The notes: generated by a model from the sequence alone, not told the origin. Counted from the stretch's first letter, positions 46,146 to 58,465 are shown. The stretch: DNA of 64,000 nucleotides from Branchiostoma floridae (GCF_000003815.2 NC_049985.1:10785601-10849600); one strand, 5' to 3'. Numbers and translations are program-made.

Positions 46146-47121
46146 TGGTCAGATTTATCACGTGATACGAAGAAGGACACAAGTAGTCTTATTTTGTCGG
46201 TCATTTGACTTTTCGACTTTCTCAGAACAAGACGTGGTTCTAGATTGTCTCCCTAGAAGCACCCTTTCATCTAGTTCATCTACAGAGACGTCCCTCTACG
46301 GTATGTACCGGTTGCTTACAGTGTTGCCTCATGTTTTAACTACTTTTCTGTTCAGTTTAAATTTTGGTATGATAGTTGATATAGCAAGTGCTATTGAGAA
46401 ACGTCTAGACGGACAGGTGTCTTTTTTCTAGAAGCTGGGAGAACAGGTCACTACAATCTTGCCTATTTTACCGTGGTCGTAACAAGAGGGCATTGTAAAC
46501 GTTGTAAATCGTTGAAGGGAAGACCTTGGTAGCCGTTTAAAGAGTTTGGTTATCTTTGACTAACCGGGTTAACGTAGTCAGTTTGCAAATTGAAAAAAAA
46601 AATGGTTCCGTGCACTCATCGGCACTTGTTTGTCGCTTCTATGGACAGAACTGTCCAAACAGTCATCTTGGTATTCCCACGGGGGGGGGGGGGTCGGGCT
46701 GCGTAGTTGGTCAGATTTATCACGTGATAAGCAAAAGGTCACAGAAGCTTTGTTTTCTCAAGACAAGACATTTCTGAGTTGTGTTATCCAATGTGTGGCC
46801 CTGATTTTCATAAATTATGCTTGATGATGTTCACCTTTAACTTGTTGTAAGTATCCCTTTGCGTTGTAAACACAATTTGGTGAGGTCATGCAAAAGTGAA
46901 TGACATTACTCAAAAGGAAGCTACTTCCTAACATCAACAAGAAAACAGCTTTCGTCACCTTGATAATGGGAGAGTCTACATGTAAAGGTTTTTCGGTTTG
47001 TGCCATTGAATCAGTCCTTTGTACTAAAATGGTTAGTACATGTAGTGATGTGTATATCGATTAATTGCCGTAATCTACGTGGCCACAGATTAGCAGGTTG
47101 GAACACCTTCGTAGAGGGAAG

Positions 47122-50100
47122 ATGGCTACAACTACGGCTCTATTGGTGGTGTATTTCCTGCTTGCTGTTGTCGTGACAGTGGAATCAGCAGGTAAGAGTT
47201 CTTTGTTTGATACATTTCACCGTCGGAATGGACACCAAGCCTTTAGATTCGGTCCCATGTATGTTGGAACCTCAGGCGTCAAACCACTTCACGTAAAAGA
47301 AACAAACACCATAGGCCACACCCCATTACGGTCTCACTAAATACCGAAAACAACCGAAAACAACTTGAAATTTACCGAAAACAACCGAAAACAACTTGAG
47401 ATCTACCGAAAACAACCGAAAACAACTCGAAAAAATACCGAAAACAACTCGAAACCGCCTAAAACATGTCAAAACTAGAGTTCGGGGACCTCATACCTCC
47501 ATGAAATATTTATTGCTTTTTTGTGGATGGTATGTATGTTTATAGTCGGTTGTATTCGAGAGTAATGGTTATAAATGTTATGGGAAAGTAGTGGTGTATT
47601 TATTTAATGACACAGAGAATGTCCATCTGATTAGTAATTATTAAAAGGTGACACTTAATTGTGTAATGTGCGTTTAAGAGGTCGACGGCATATGGTAGCG
47701 TGGTGTTCCCTAAGCTTGATGTTTGGCATTTAAACTGTCTAAGGTTGTCAGCATTATTGAGGTTCGACTATGTGCCTCAGAGCGGCGTGGTGGGAGGAAG
47801 TTGGGAAACTCAGGAAGAAGAAGGGATGTGGCCAACTTTAGTCAGATGGTGATTTGATTTTCCACCAAAATGTCATAACATCAGCTGTTCACACGGTACA
47901 AAAATGAGATGCACACTTTCCTTTGATAGCCCTACATCAACTGTAAGATGAATACTTGGCGCCAACCCCGTCTGCTAAAAAACAAGTACCATTGGCTACG
48001 AAAGAGACAACTAACAACTGTCCCTTATCGTAACGAAATCAGAACATCTGTATCGCCCATAAAACTTCTGACACCCAACCCATCTAAGATAAGAGGACCT
48101 AATGGCATTTTAATCACCATGTCACTCAAATCAGCAGTACAGTATGTGAGACATCCATACCTGTTAAGCATTACCGTTAAATGTACCTCAACTTCTTACA
48201 ATTATACTTACGCTTCACATCTCCATGATATCCTAAGCAGACATAAATAAAACTAATTATCATATTAAAAAAACTCGGGGTTCCCCAAACAGCTGTCATA
48301 CAAATCACCTCACTATCTGCTTGGAGCTAAGCCCATTAACAAACACTTAAAGCACGATGCCTGTTCCAATATATCGCAGATATAGGGGGGATTTCTGATG
48401 TTATTATATCAATTATAACGACAGATACGGCGCCAAAAATCACATCGATTCGAGCTGTCATCACAGCCCACCAACACAACAAGTATGAAACCAATCCATC
48501 TAGCCGTTCTTGAGTAATCTTGTACACAGAGACACATAACAGAAAATATAACCTCCATGACATTTCATGGAGGTAACTACTGTGCCAACTGTTACAAATA
48601 ATTCAAACAGTCCTAAGCAGACATAAATAAAACTACTGGGGGTTCCCCAAACAGCTGTCACCTCACTATCTGCTTGCAGCTAAGCCCATTAACAAACACT
48701 TAAAGCACGATGCCTGTACTAATATATCTCAAATACAGGGGTGATTTCTGATATTATTACATCAATTATAACGACAGATACGGCTCCCAAGATCTCATCG
48801 ATTCGAGCTTTCATCACACCCCACCAACGCAACAAGTATGAAACCAATCCATCCAGCCGTTCTTGAGTAATCATCTACACAGACAGAGACACATAACAGA
48901 AAATATAACCTCCATTCCATGACATTTCATGGAGGTAACAATCATGAACAACCGATCTGAACTCGAAAACAGCCGGAAAACAACTAGTAAACAACTACTT
49001 ATGTCTATTTTATCTTCATCTACTGGTTACTATCCCTTGAATTATTTTCCTCACGGCTGAGAGAGAGAATGAGGTGATTCTGAATGAAGGACTCTTCCAG
49101 CAGAGGGGATGTAGCCGGTGAAAATACCTTTCCATCACACGCTGTTTTATGGTATAGAGCAGAATCCTTATTTTGATCATCCAGAATATGGGGCCTCTGT
49201 GGCAACACGCGTTTGCGGTTTTTCCATTTAAACCGATTTGTTTAGGCAGCGGAAATGCGTTATAATTGAGCAAGAAATAAACTAGATTGCTTTGGTTGCT
49301 AGAAAAAAATACATTAGCTAAATAGGCAGCAGAATTTGCCAGCAGTAAATCGGCTTATTGAATAAGCAAACCTATTTTCCAAGCAGAGGTTTCATCGGGG
49401 GATAGCAGTGACTGCGATTTCTTGTTGCGGCCAATACCCCCGCCCCTACCGTTACCTCTGCTTGGAGTTACACAATAGATGCCAAGTAGTATAGATATCC
49501 ATTGATGAGTTTGCGAGTTGACCAAGCAGTCCCCGTGACAGGATCCGTGAATCTGAATTCGAACATTAATATATTCGGACAGGCAAAGGAGATCATTGAC
49601 TTTATTATTTCTAATATTGTACTAATAACATGGGTCGTCAAAGAAATAAATCCATCCTAGCCTAGCCCCTGTCCAAAATAAAGTCAAAATTATTAAATAA
49701 TAGCCCAGTGAAATGATTGTCTGTTGTTTATGGTTGTGTCGAGTTGTTTTCGGTAGTTTCAAGTTGTTTTCGGTTGTTTTCGGTAATTAGTGAAAGTTGT
49801 TTTCGGTTGTTTTCGGTATTTAGTGAGAGTTGTTTTCGGTTGTTTTCGGTATGTAGTGAAAGTTGTTTTCGGTTGTTTTTGGTAGTTTTCGGTTGTTTTC
49901 GGTTGTTTTCGGTATTTAGTGAGACCCCTCCATAATGCCGAAACAATAGACTTTCACAATGCCCGGAATTCTGAAATCTTTCTCTAAAGGGGCTCAATCT
50001 TTTTGTATAACTAGGCATTGTCAAGATGTTTAGTCAAGGGTAACGAACGTCAATAAGACAGTCATCCACACCAATAACAGGATAGAATGATATAAAAAAA

Positions 50101-53100
50101 TATATATAAGTTTTATTTGAAGACAAGTAATGGTAATAGAACGTTTTTCAATGAATTTCATTCTAAACTATATAGTTTGTAGCGTTATGTGTTCATGGGC
50201 AAAGTTTGTACAAGAAATCTCATCCGTTTCCAATGCAATTTCGAACTAAAAAAGTTTCAGTGGACGAGCACGCTCACAGCGTGAGACGTAACACCAGAGA
50301 AATTGGAGGGGCACCGGAAGTCGAAAAGAACCCACAGTTTTGGAACAACATGGCGAAAACCTCCATCCAAGACGCCTTGCGAATCCAAAAGAACCACAAG
50401 ACGAAGGTTTGACATAAGGAACAGTCTTCCTTATTTTCGTCATTGAAATCTTCGAGTAAAATCATTTTTTCAAGTATTAATTAGTACCCAGTGTGAGATG
50501 TACTATTTCTACTGAATTTCATTTCTAGCTTTTCCCTTTTCAAGACTTTTTAAAACTTGATCTTTTCGTTTTTAGGTTGCAAAGAATGTGGTGCTGTTCC
50601 TAGGCGACGGGATGGGCGTGGTCACTGTGACCGCAGCACGGATCCTGAAGGGTCAAAAGGCGGGGAACTCTGGAGAAGAGACCGTGTTGAACATGGAGAC
50701 ACTGCCGCATGTGGCGTTGTCCAAGGTAACGTAATTTCCAGCTCACATACTTTCGCCTTTGTTTTACCTGAAGATTTAAACCCAGGTAATGATGTCCTAT
50801 TTTATGCTTAGTTTATAGAAAGAATCAACACGTGTTTTGCGAACAAAATACATCAACAATACTAGCAAACATGATGACAACACAAGAAAGAAATCGAAGA
50901 TCTCATACATACAATATTCAAAATTTTCTAAATTACCGGGCAATATAAGGTAATAACAGCTGTGTCACTTGTAACGTACTGATGTTTATATAATGTGAAC
51001 GTTTCTATATTGTTTTTATTCCAGACCTACAACATAGATGCCCAAACGCCGGAAGTGACGGCCACCGCGTACCTTTGCGGTGTGAAGGCGAGGTGGGCAA
51101 CACTCGGGTTAGACGGCAGGGCGCGGAATGAAGACTGTGGCTCTTCAAAAGGCAGGGAAGTCCCGTCAGTTTTATCCTGGGCAGAGTATGCAGGTGGGTT
51201 TCCAGGATTTAGTTTTGAATTTTATTTGTTTTGGTAGACAAAATCATAGTAGAATTTAACACAAAAGGAAATAAGACACCGAATCGGGGCACGACACCAA
51301 CTTCCAACAAATTGCTTACGTGACGTGTCCATTGCTTACGTGACGTGTCTGCAAGGTCACGTGCCCAAGGATATCTGGACAGACATTCTGAAGAAGACTA
51401 GAACATAGTTGAAGACTAGAACATAGTTGAAATAAATGTCATATCATAAATCAACACTATTGCTTTGCTCTGAAACTTGCCTCTGTATTACCGACGAAGG
51501 TAAGTCAACCGGTATCGTGTCGACAGCCCGTGTAACACACGCCTCCACGGCGGCAGCCTACGCTCACACGGCCAACCGCCGGTGGGAGGTGGATAGCATT
51601 CTCCCGCCTGAAGCTATCGAGAACGGCTGTAGGGACATCTCTGCTCAACTAGTGGACGACAATCCCGGCATTGAGGTACCGTCATGTAAAACCCGTGTGG
51701 TTTTGACGCTATTCTGAACGTCTTCTAATCCATGTAGACCAGACTTTTGGTGCCTTTCTGGGATGGGGTGGGGGCTGTTTAACCTGATTTACCGTCCCTA
51801 ATGGCATGATCCGCCATCTTTGATTTTGACCAATGACGTCACCAAATTAACATAAATTATGAATACATAATCATAAGTGTAACATTACATAGGATGTTAA
51901 TGCTATTGGAAAACGATTGTGGTCTAGCAAGAAAACGTTGAAACGTCATTATCTAAACCGAAATTAATAAATTTGGTAAAATCTGCCTGTCAGAAACCCG
52001 GGACGTTCGTTCGTTCGTTCGTTCGTCCCATAGCCTTTTAATCAGCCGTAGGCTGATCAATCAGCCGTAAGGGCAGCACAACATCTCCTCTCCGGGGCAT
52101 GGTGAATGATGTAAATCACCGTGTGGCTGATACGACACGAAGGTTCGCCAGGCCTCCGTCCGGGTGATTTGTAGTGAATCACCAACTCCAGACAGAATGA
52201 TTTGCTCCATCGCACACCGCACCATCGCACGTGTGGGGGTTCTTTAACGTGCATGGGGTGTGACACTCCCCATACACGGGACCTCCATTTAACGTCCTAT
52301 CCGAGGGACGACCCATTTTTACCTGAGGAAAGTGAGGAAAGTCGTGTAAAGTGCACGTGCCTTTCCCAAGGGCACAAGATCGGTGGCACGGTAGGCGGAT
52401 TCGAACCCGCAACCTCTCGGTGCAAATCCGGACATGCTACCGCTGCGCCACGCGGCGGTCACCACGAACCCGGGGCGATGGCACGAAAAATAACAAGCTC
52501 ATATAGTTTTATCATAAAGTTGTTGCCCACGATATTTCTCACCAAGTTACGTAGCTGTAGCACACGTCGTTCGGTGGTTATACGAAGTCAAAGTTGGCGC
52601 GGGCATTGTTGTCCCCTCCCCCTGTCTAGATAGGGCTATAAGTGATGATGTTTACAGCGACATCGTGACAATGACCTTTTGCACATGTTTTCCTTTGACC
52701 TTAACGTATAAAAAAAAATGTAAGTAAAAGAAGCATGTGACATCTAAAGCAACAAAAGCATGAGTCATTGCTCCGTAACAGGTTATCCTTGGCGGCGGAC
52801 GCAGGCACTTCCATGCCGGTACCGACCCGGAGTATCCGAACGACCCCGGATCTAACGGCGTCCGGAGTGACGGCAGAAACCTGGTGCAGGACTGGCTGTT
52901 CGGGAAGACATCAGCGCGTTACGTCTGGAACGGGACGGACTTCCGAACTGTTAATCCACAAAACACGGACTATCTTCTGGGTAGGTTTTTACCATGGTGG
53001 TAAATGTAGGTTTAGTTTTTGATTTGACTTTGCCAAACAAATTTTGTAAAAAAAAATTATATAGAGGTTCATGTAAGGATGCACCTCTCGTTACTACGTG

Positions 53101-54938
53101 CCGATTTTTACGTACCAGTACGGCATCAAAGGGATTTTGCTATTGCAAAATTTTTGTACACAGGTCTTTTTGAGCCGAGTCATATGAAATACATGACAGA
53201 CAGAGATGATTCACCATCAGAAGAACCTACCCTGGCGGAAATGACGCGAACTGCCATCCAGATACTGCAGAAGAACAGAAACGGCTTCTTCCTGCTCGTG
53301 CAAGGTATTTCTGCAGAAACCAGTCATCAACAACGAAACATGCTTTCAACTTAATGTTTACATAGGCAACTTAATGTGATATAGACAAAAATGGGATAAT
53401 CTCTTTTGGGGACAATAAAACGTTTGAAATTTATGGCATCTCATGGATCGATCCCGCAAGGCGTTACTGAACCACACAACGTCTCAGAGACGGCTGCTAG
53501 GGACTACCTTGTTGCGATCTTAAAATGACTAAATAATATGGAATTTACTGCCTAATCGTCATAGAAGAATAATTGTTAAGTTTCAGCTTACTTTCTTTTT
53601 CAGGTTCTAGGATAGACCATGGACATCACGAAGGCAAAGCCGTAAAGGCCATCAACGAAGCCGTGGCATTTGACGATGCCGTAGAGGTACATTATATTTT
53701 GTTAACTTCAACCACATTTTCCAGGTAGTATGACTAGCAAGTTAATGATGTTTTTATCTGTTTGACGCTGCAGGTTGCTAAAGACCTGCTGAACCTGGAT
53801 GAGACTCTCATCGTCGTGACGGCTGACCACGCCCACACCGTCAGTCTGGGGGGCTGGGACACGGCGAGAGGCAGCCCCGTATTTGGTAGTTTCACCATTT
53901 TGATCTCTCGATGATTTTGTTTGTTTGTTTGGAAGTTGACCTGTGTTGGTAGAAATGACGATAACTTGAGGGGCGAATTTCTTCTGGCAGTTGTTTGAGG
54001 AAACGCATCGGGAAGGAACGGACCCAAAAAACAAGCTGAATTGTTTATTGCAGTGTCAATTACAGGCGCTAGGGTGAGTCTACAAACGACCGTTAAGTTG
54101 CTCGACTTGTCCTAACTTTTGAAATATGGAAAAAAGTAAATATCAAAGGAAGCAAAACTCGTAGTGTTCATTGTGAAAACTTAGTCATCTTCAAATTTTA
54201 TTGTTCTGTCTTAGGCAAGTTGGACCCGGATTATGTTGTCGAAAGCGTCGGCGCTAAGCTTGTCCCAGACGGCAAACCGTACACGGCGATTCAGTACGGC
54301 ACCGGGCCGGGCTACAACATCTCCGCTCCTCGCGAGGACATCACGAACGTGGACACAGGTACGAGACTTGAAGACAAGTACGAGATTATAGCGTCGGGAC
54401 TAATTGTGAATGGCGAAATGTGTGATCGTCGCTTGTACCATTGCTGGGGGTATCGTCATTGACAAATATATCTAAAAGTGTTACAGCTTTCTTTCTCTCC
54501 GTTGGATTAAATTGACAAAGGTAAAAGGGCAAAGAATTGAATACTTTTATAATGATTATACGATCTGGTAAACTATTCTTCAGGCGTGGTGAGCAAGTAG
54601 AAAAGGGCCACGTGCTTCACGTTAACAGACAAAAGCATAACTGGATCATTCTGTCCACAGCAAACCCAGACTATGTGCACCAGAGCGCCGTGCCCATGAT
54701 AAGAGAGAGTCATGGAGCGGAGGACGTCGCCATCTTTGCTGACGGCCCCATGGCTCACCTGTTCCACGGCGTGCACGAGCAGAACTACATCGCTCACGTC
54801 ATGAAGTACGCGGCCTGTCTGGGGGAGTACGCGGAGGATTGTGATCGGGAAGAAAGGGTGGCTTCTGGAACCGCCAGGGGGAGCTTCAGCACTGCAATGG
54901 TGCTCTTGTCCATCATTTTGCAGCTTGCGTGGGTCTAA
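47122..54938 (+). CDS. Alkaline phosphatase-like B4, predicted catalytically dead (555 aa)
   Basis: Exons: 47122-47191, 50261-50406, 50576-50725, 51025-51193, 51500-51675, 52782-52980, 53164-53304, 53604-53686, 53774-53885, 54215-54358, 54661-54938 (TAA). The frame is open throughout. The exon 2 acceptor TTTCAG/TGGACG was preferred; an AAAG six bases upstream is also in frame. Signal peptide [27 protein letters not shown] with Asp83 is kept, but exon 4 is 169 nt instead of 175: paralogs read [12 protein letters not shown]4 reads TPEVTATAY (Glu132-Val133, 51052-51057), so the nucleophile Ser and preceding Asp are gone. Exon 7 ends LLVQG (Gln350) where all others have LLVEG, changing the Mg ligand. 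Zn ligands DHGHH, TADHAHT and FHGVHEQ remain. Exon 5 has THASTA for THATPA. The hydrophobic tail fits a GPI anchor. ALPs are dimers, so a regulatory or binding role is possible but unproven. Confidence 0.93.
48231..48939. repeat. Tandem direct duplication of about 340 bp within the foldback element
   Basis: Copy 1 (48231-48576) and copy 2 (48611-48939) both start TCCTAAGCAGACATAAATAA and end ACATTTCATGGAGGTAAC. They differ by small indels and substitutions. Confidence 0.88.
49379..49465. repeat. Small inverted repeat, CCAAGCAGAGGT ends
   Basis: CCAAGCAGAGGTTTCATCGG pairs with CCGTTACCTCTGCTTGG across a short loop. Related in its ends to the hairpins at 3090-3215 and 14825-14920. It lies inside the foldback element. 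Confidence 0.5.
51311..51350. repeat. Tandem 20-bp duplication with CRE/E-box-like core (B4 intron 4)
   Basis: ATTGCTTACGTGACGTGTC occurs twice back to back, and GGTCACGTGCCC follows. Introns 4 of B2 and B3 have single related sites (GGTCACGTGAC; TCTGACGTCATG). This is a candidate intronic control element. Confidence 0.45.
52005..52480 (-). mobile_element. tRNA-derived SINE (B4 intron 5)
   Basis: On the minus strand it starts with a tRNA-like head (A-box-like TGGCGCAGCGGTAGC near 52450, B box GGGTTCGAATCC near 52405). A body of about 330 bp follows, with CCCTTGGGAAAGGCACGTGC near 52360. It ends in a GAAC tandem tail (52005-52026). The head does not fold into a tRNA with paired acceptor ends. 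Confidence 0.82.
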
Positions 54939-56592
54939 GGGTACAAACTACTTAGAATGATGAAATAAATCAATTAGCCTGATTCTTTCTTTTCTAATAG
55001 CCATAGTTTATCTTAGCATATCAAAGAAATCCTAGTAAAATCATTGTTACGTATGTCTCGTACTGCCAGTTAATCTTAAAATTTGTAGTCCAACTTGACT
55101 TCATTGCAATTTGCATGTTCTTGCTTGTAGTATGGACCATGTCACCGTAGGCCTATTTCCTGCATGCGGCTTATGCCATTATACCAGCATGAAAGATTGC
55201 TCCCCCGGGATTCTCGGGCTCACTGGTACTGTCTATGGATAAGACATTTAGTGACGAGAGAGAATACACGTGCCTGTGACACCTGTGAGGTAACCATTAG
55301 TATCATTTGTAGATTCAGAAGTGTAATAGTTTGGTAGTTCCATAAATCAAGTGACAATAATAGCGTGGTATCCATGAGTTTAGATGTAGTGCGTGATACA
55401 AGGCTGTTAACACACTAGTGTCACTTTCTGCACTTCATGAATACAGAATAAAAAACATTACTGACTGTGATACCATGTTTTGTTGCTTCAATCCCTTTTA
55501 CAACCATTATGGTCATATACACCTTTCCATGGCATTGGGACGGCGCTCTCGCCGCGCTCTCTCTGCGACCTAGAATTCGACATATTGCTCAACGAATTGT
55601 ATAGAAAAGAGACTCTGTGTGTTTTGTTGTCTTCTCGGTCACACTTTTACATTTTGTATGATGTACCCAGTGTGAAAGCGAAAGATACACTTATCCTATT
55701 TAGGTCGCAATGAGAGCGCATCGCGATCGCCGGCTTGTGAAAAGGAGGCCTAATTTGACAATGTAGCCGTTTCGGTTTTCTCTGCCAACATTTTTCTTTC
55801 CTGCCTTCTCACATTAGATTTGGTTTCTGTGTGGAATGTCATCCATACAATTCATTTGCTGCAGCCTGACTCATAAAACATTACTTAAGTGTTAAAAACA
55901 CTTCCAGGCGTCTTGTCTGCCCGACTTCGACGCGTGACCGCCATTGCCTGTCCCAATGCTACTGTACTCGTCTCTCTGCATGTGTAGCGCGGTCCACACG
56001 GGACCCTTCCACAGGAGGGTGCACGGGTTGGATGGGAACTCACGGTCCCAGCACGGGGCTCGCCCACGTGCGTGTGATGAGGACAGAACAGGCGTGCTTT
56101 ATTATGGAATGGATCACTCTGTCACATCAGAACACCCTGCATTTGGGAAGATAACGCACCCATGGTGTGTTTCCACTGTTCCTCTGTGTGTCGTCACAGA
56201 GGAAAAACACTGCAGCTAATAAGTTTGCAGGCGTCCACGGCTTTAACACCGTTGTAGTTTACCACTGTGAAGATTACGTAATGTAAACGATGGTTTTAAT
56301 TAGATCTGGATTTACACGTAACCATCTGCTGTTGAATATAGTAATTCGTGTGTCTATTAGTTGCCTTTTAATAAACCATTTCAATTTAGATAACAAGCTC
56401 AGGGTTTCATGTGTAAACACAAGCCTTGTGTAAGGTACGCCTTTTCCCATCGCTTTTGGCTTGCATGCGATGTGTGCAGATTAAGTAGACTTGATAACCA
56501 TTGCGGTCACGTCCATAGCCCGCTCACCCCGTGCACAGCACAAATGATCATTTAGTGCTCGGCTGCTGCACTTCTATGCCCAATCAGCCCTA
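54939..56592. other. Region downstream of B4, no gene recognised
   Basis: AATAAA at 54964-54969, 26 nt after the stop, is the likely B4 poly(A) signal. A locally GC-rich stretch at 55900-56110 has short open frames on both strands, but I recognise no protein in them. The rest looks non-coding. Confidence 0.5.
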
Positions 56593-56595
56593 TTA

Positions 56596-56984
56596 GGCCA
56601 CGTCAATTGGATTATATAGATGACATAATATGGAAAAACCCAAACTGATGCGAGCGTGCGAATAAAAAGTTGGGCATAAAAAGCTGCCTTCCTTAGAAGT
56701 GAAATTTAAATGATCAGGTAGGTGGAAAAAACAACTAAACACACACAACATGCAATAAATGCTATATTCCTGTTCTTTCAAATTTTTTTTGACGTTGGAA
56801 TTCGCTTTGGCATTTTATGGTATCCATTGTGCATGTTTTGTTCAATCTACGGTATATATTTGCTCATTTTACATCTGCTTTGTATCATCTAAATTATAAT
56901 TATGTGGTTGAAAACATTTTCCTTTTGACTATCGAAAGTTTATGCACACGTGGACGACATCCATATAATCAAATCAACATGGCC
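56596..56984. mobile_element. Harbinger-like MITE, 389 bp
   Basis: GGCCACGTCAATTGGATTAT at the left is an imperfect inverted copy of ATAATCAAATCAACATGGCC at the right. TTA flanks both ends (56593-56595 and 56985-56987). GG-starting TIRs with a TTA/TAA target fit PIF/Harbinger. There is no transposase. A partial relative lies at 9435-9618. Confidence 0.7.
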
Positions 56985-58465
56985 TTAACGAGGCATTCAG
57001 CTGAAGGCAACGAGGCATACAACTGCCCTTCGAATTCTATACCCCGGTTACTCTCAGTCTGTGAGCACGTGTATATACCGACAGTAAAATGCACGTGCAC
57101 TCCGTGAAAACAAGCCTAGCCAACGGTGACCGTTAGTAGTCTAATATCCTGTTTTGGTCCTTCACCAGGCCGTAACACCACAACAGTATAGAATCCACAT
57201 ATAAAAATCTGATAACTTGGACAAGGGTATAGGACCAAGCTTCCAGATTTATACACGAACAACTACGGATGCTAGTGTCATTGCAGAAAAATGCACAGCT
57301 GGTGACACTTAAAGAAAAAAATTGCAGACTCAATGTACAAAATGACAAATAAACTGGTGAACTGGTGTATCTAATACATCTGAGAAAAGAACAAGAAATA
57401 GCTATGCCTCACATACCCAAGCTATCAAACCAGAATTGAGAGTTGAATATGGCTGGATAACCGTAGATAGGGCAATTTTCAGCTTACTGTTTGAGGATAA
57501 ATGTCAAAATACGAATATGTTGTGAACGACCCCTTGTACACGACAAAACTGAGCCAGTTTCTTCCCCCGAACGATATCAGTTACATTTGAGACTGGAAAT
57601 AGGGACAGGCGACTTACTCTAATCTCCTGGACAAATATGGCCGCGTTTCTGGTGCACTATTAATAGTAACACTTACTGGTGAAAAGCAGTGTTTATGTGG
57701 AGTTTTGCTGATTGTTTGCTAAAACAACTGGAAATATCGAATGCAAATATCACGAGAAACCGCCTAGGCGCCGAACAAATGGTACAAATAACTCGATCTG
57801 TTATGTACCGACACGGGAGTGCTCTCATACAGCGAGAGTTGCAGTCACAAGCGTCGTATTGCTATATTGTAATTTTTCAGCACCAAGGACAGGGAAGACA
57901 AAACGATTTGATGAACAAAACGTATCTGAACTGTCATATGAAATAATGTCCAAAACACAAATATAACTGGGAATTATGTTTATTATTGAAACGTTACCTC
58001 GTTGAAATTCTTTCTCTGTGATTTCGTCTCTGGAAGGTACGTTATTGAGATAAATCCTGCAATGTTGCCATTAACATGGACTCTGCTGACACTCATGGTT
58101 AATGTAAAATATCTAGACTTTTTGTGACACAGTGAAGTATTGCTTGTTAGTCGTACTTACACTAGCGACAAATGTATAGTTACAGAGCACGAGTCACTTT
58201 CAGGCTTGTGTAAAAATACGGTGTTAACGATGTGCTTGTCAGTCGGTGATAGTCTGTCTAATTACCTTGAACACCAGTCGTTTGAGACACGAGAGTAACT
58301 GAAGGTTTGCTCTGATGATTCTTAGTAGTTTCAATGCAGTAATCCTCAACAAAGGTTGCAGATATATTTAGCCATGTAGGGATTTAGACCCAGCTGGAGA
58401 TCCATGTGCAGGGGATAAGTGGTGGAGTGACTGGGATATGGTCTGCAAGGTCGCCTTATATAATA
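56985..58465. other. Intergenic region, no gene recognised
   Basis: Only short unrelated open frames are present. I see no conserved protein motif, RNA gene or clear repeat structure here. Confidence 0.45.

Larger units (their letters stand above)
47330..49926. mobile_element. 2.6-kb foldback-like element in B4 intron 1
   Basis: The left end GGTCTCACTAAATACCGAAA, followed by several ACCGAAAACAA units, mirrors the right end (many TTTTCGGTTG units, then TTTCGGTATTTAGTGAGACC). Terminal repeats are thus built of about 10-bp tandem units in opposite orientation. No transposase was recognised; the only notable ORF (47948-48250) resembles nothing known to me. B3 intron 1 lacks the element at the matching place (before CATAATGCTGAAACAG). 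No clear target duplication was seen. Confidence 0.75.

Noticed and set aside
47948-48250. 100-codon ORF inside the foldback element, possible transposase
   Set aside because: No catalytic or DNA-binding motif is recognisable, and it overlaps the edge of the tandem duplication.
52385-52470. Possible functional tRNA gene on the minus strand
   Set aside because: A and B boxes are good, but the acceptor ends do not pair and the unit continues into a SINE body with a tandem tail.
55885-56219. GC-rich open frames on both strands, possible small secreted protein
   Set aside because: No signal peptide, domain, splice structure or paralog was seen; base composition alone explains the open frames.
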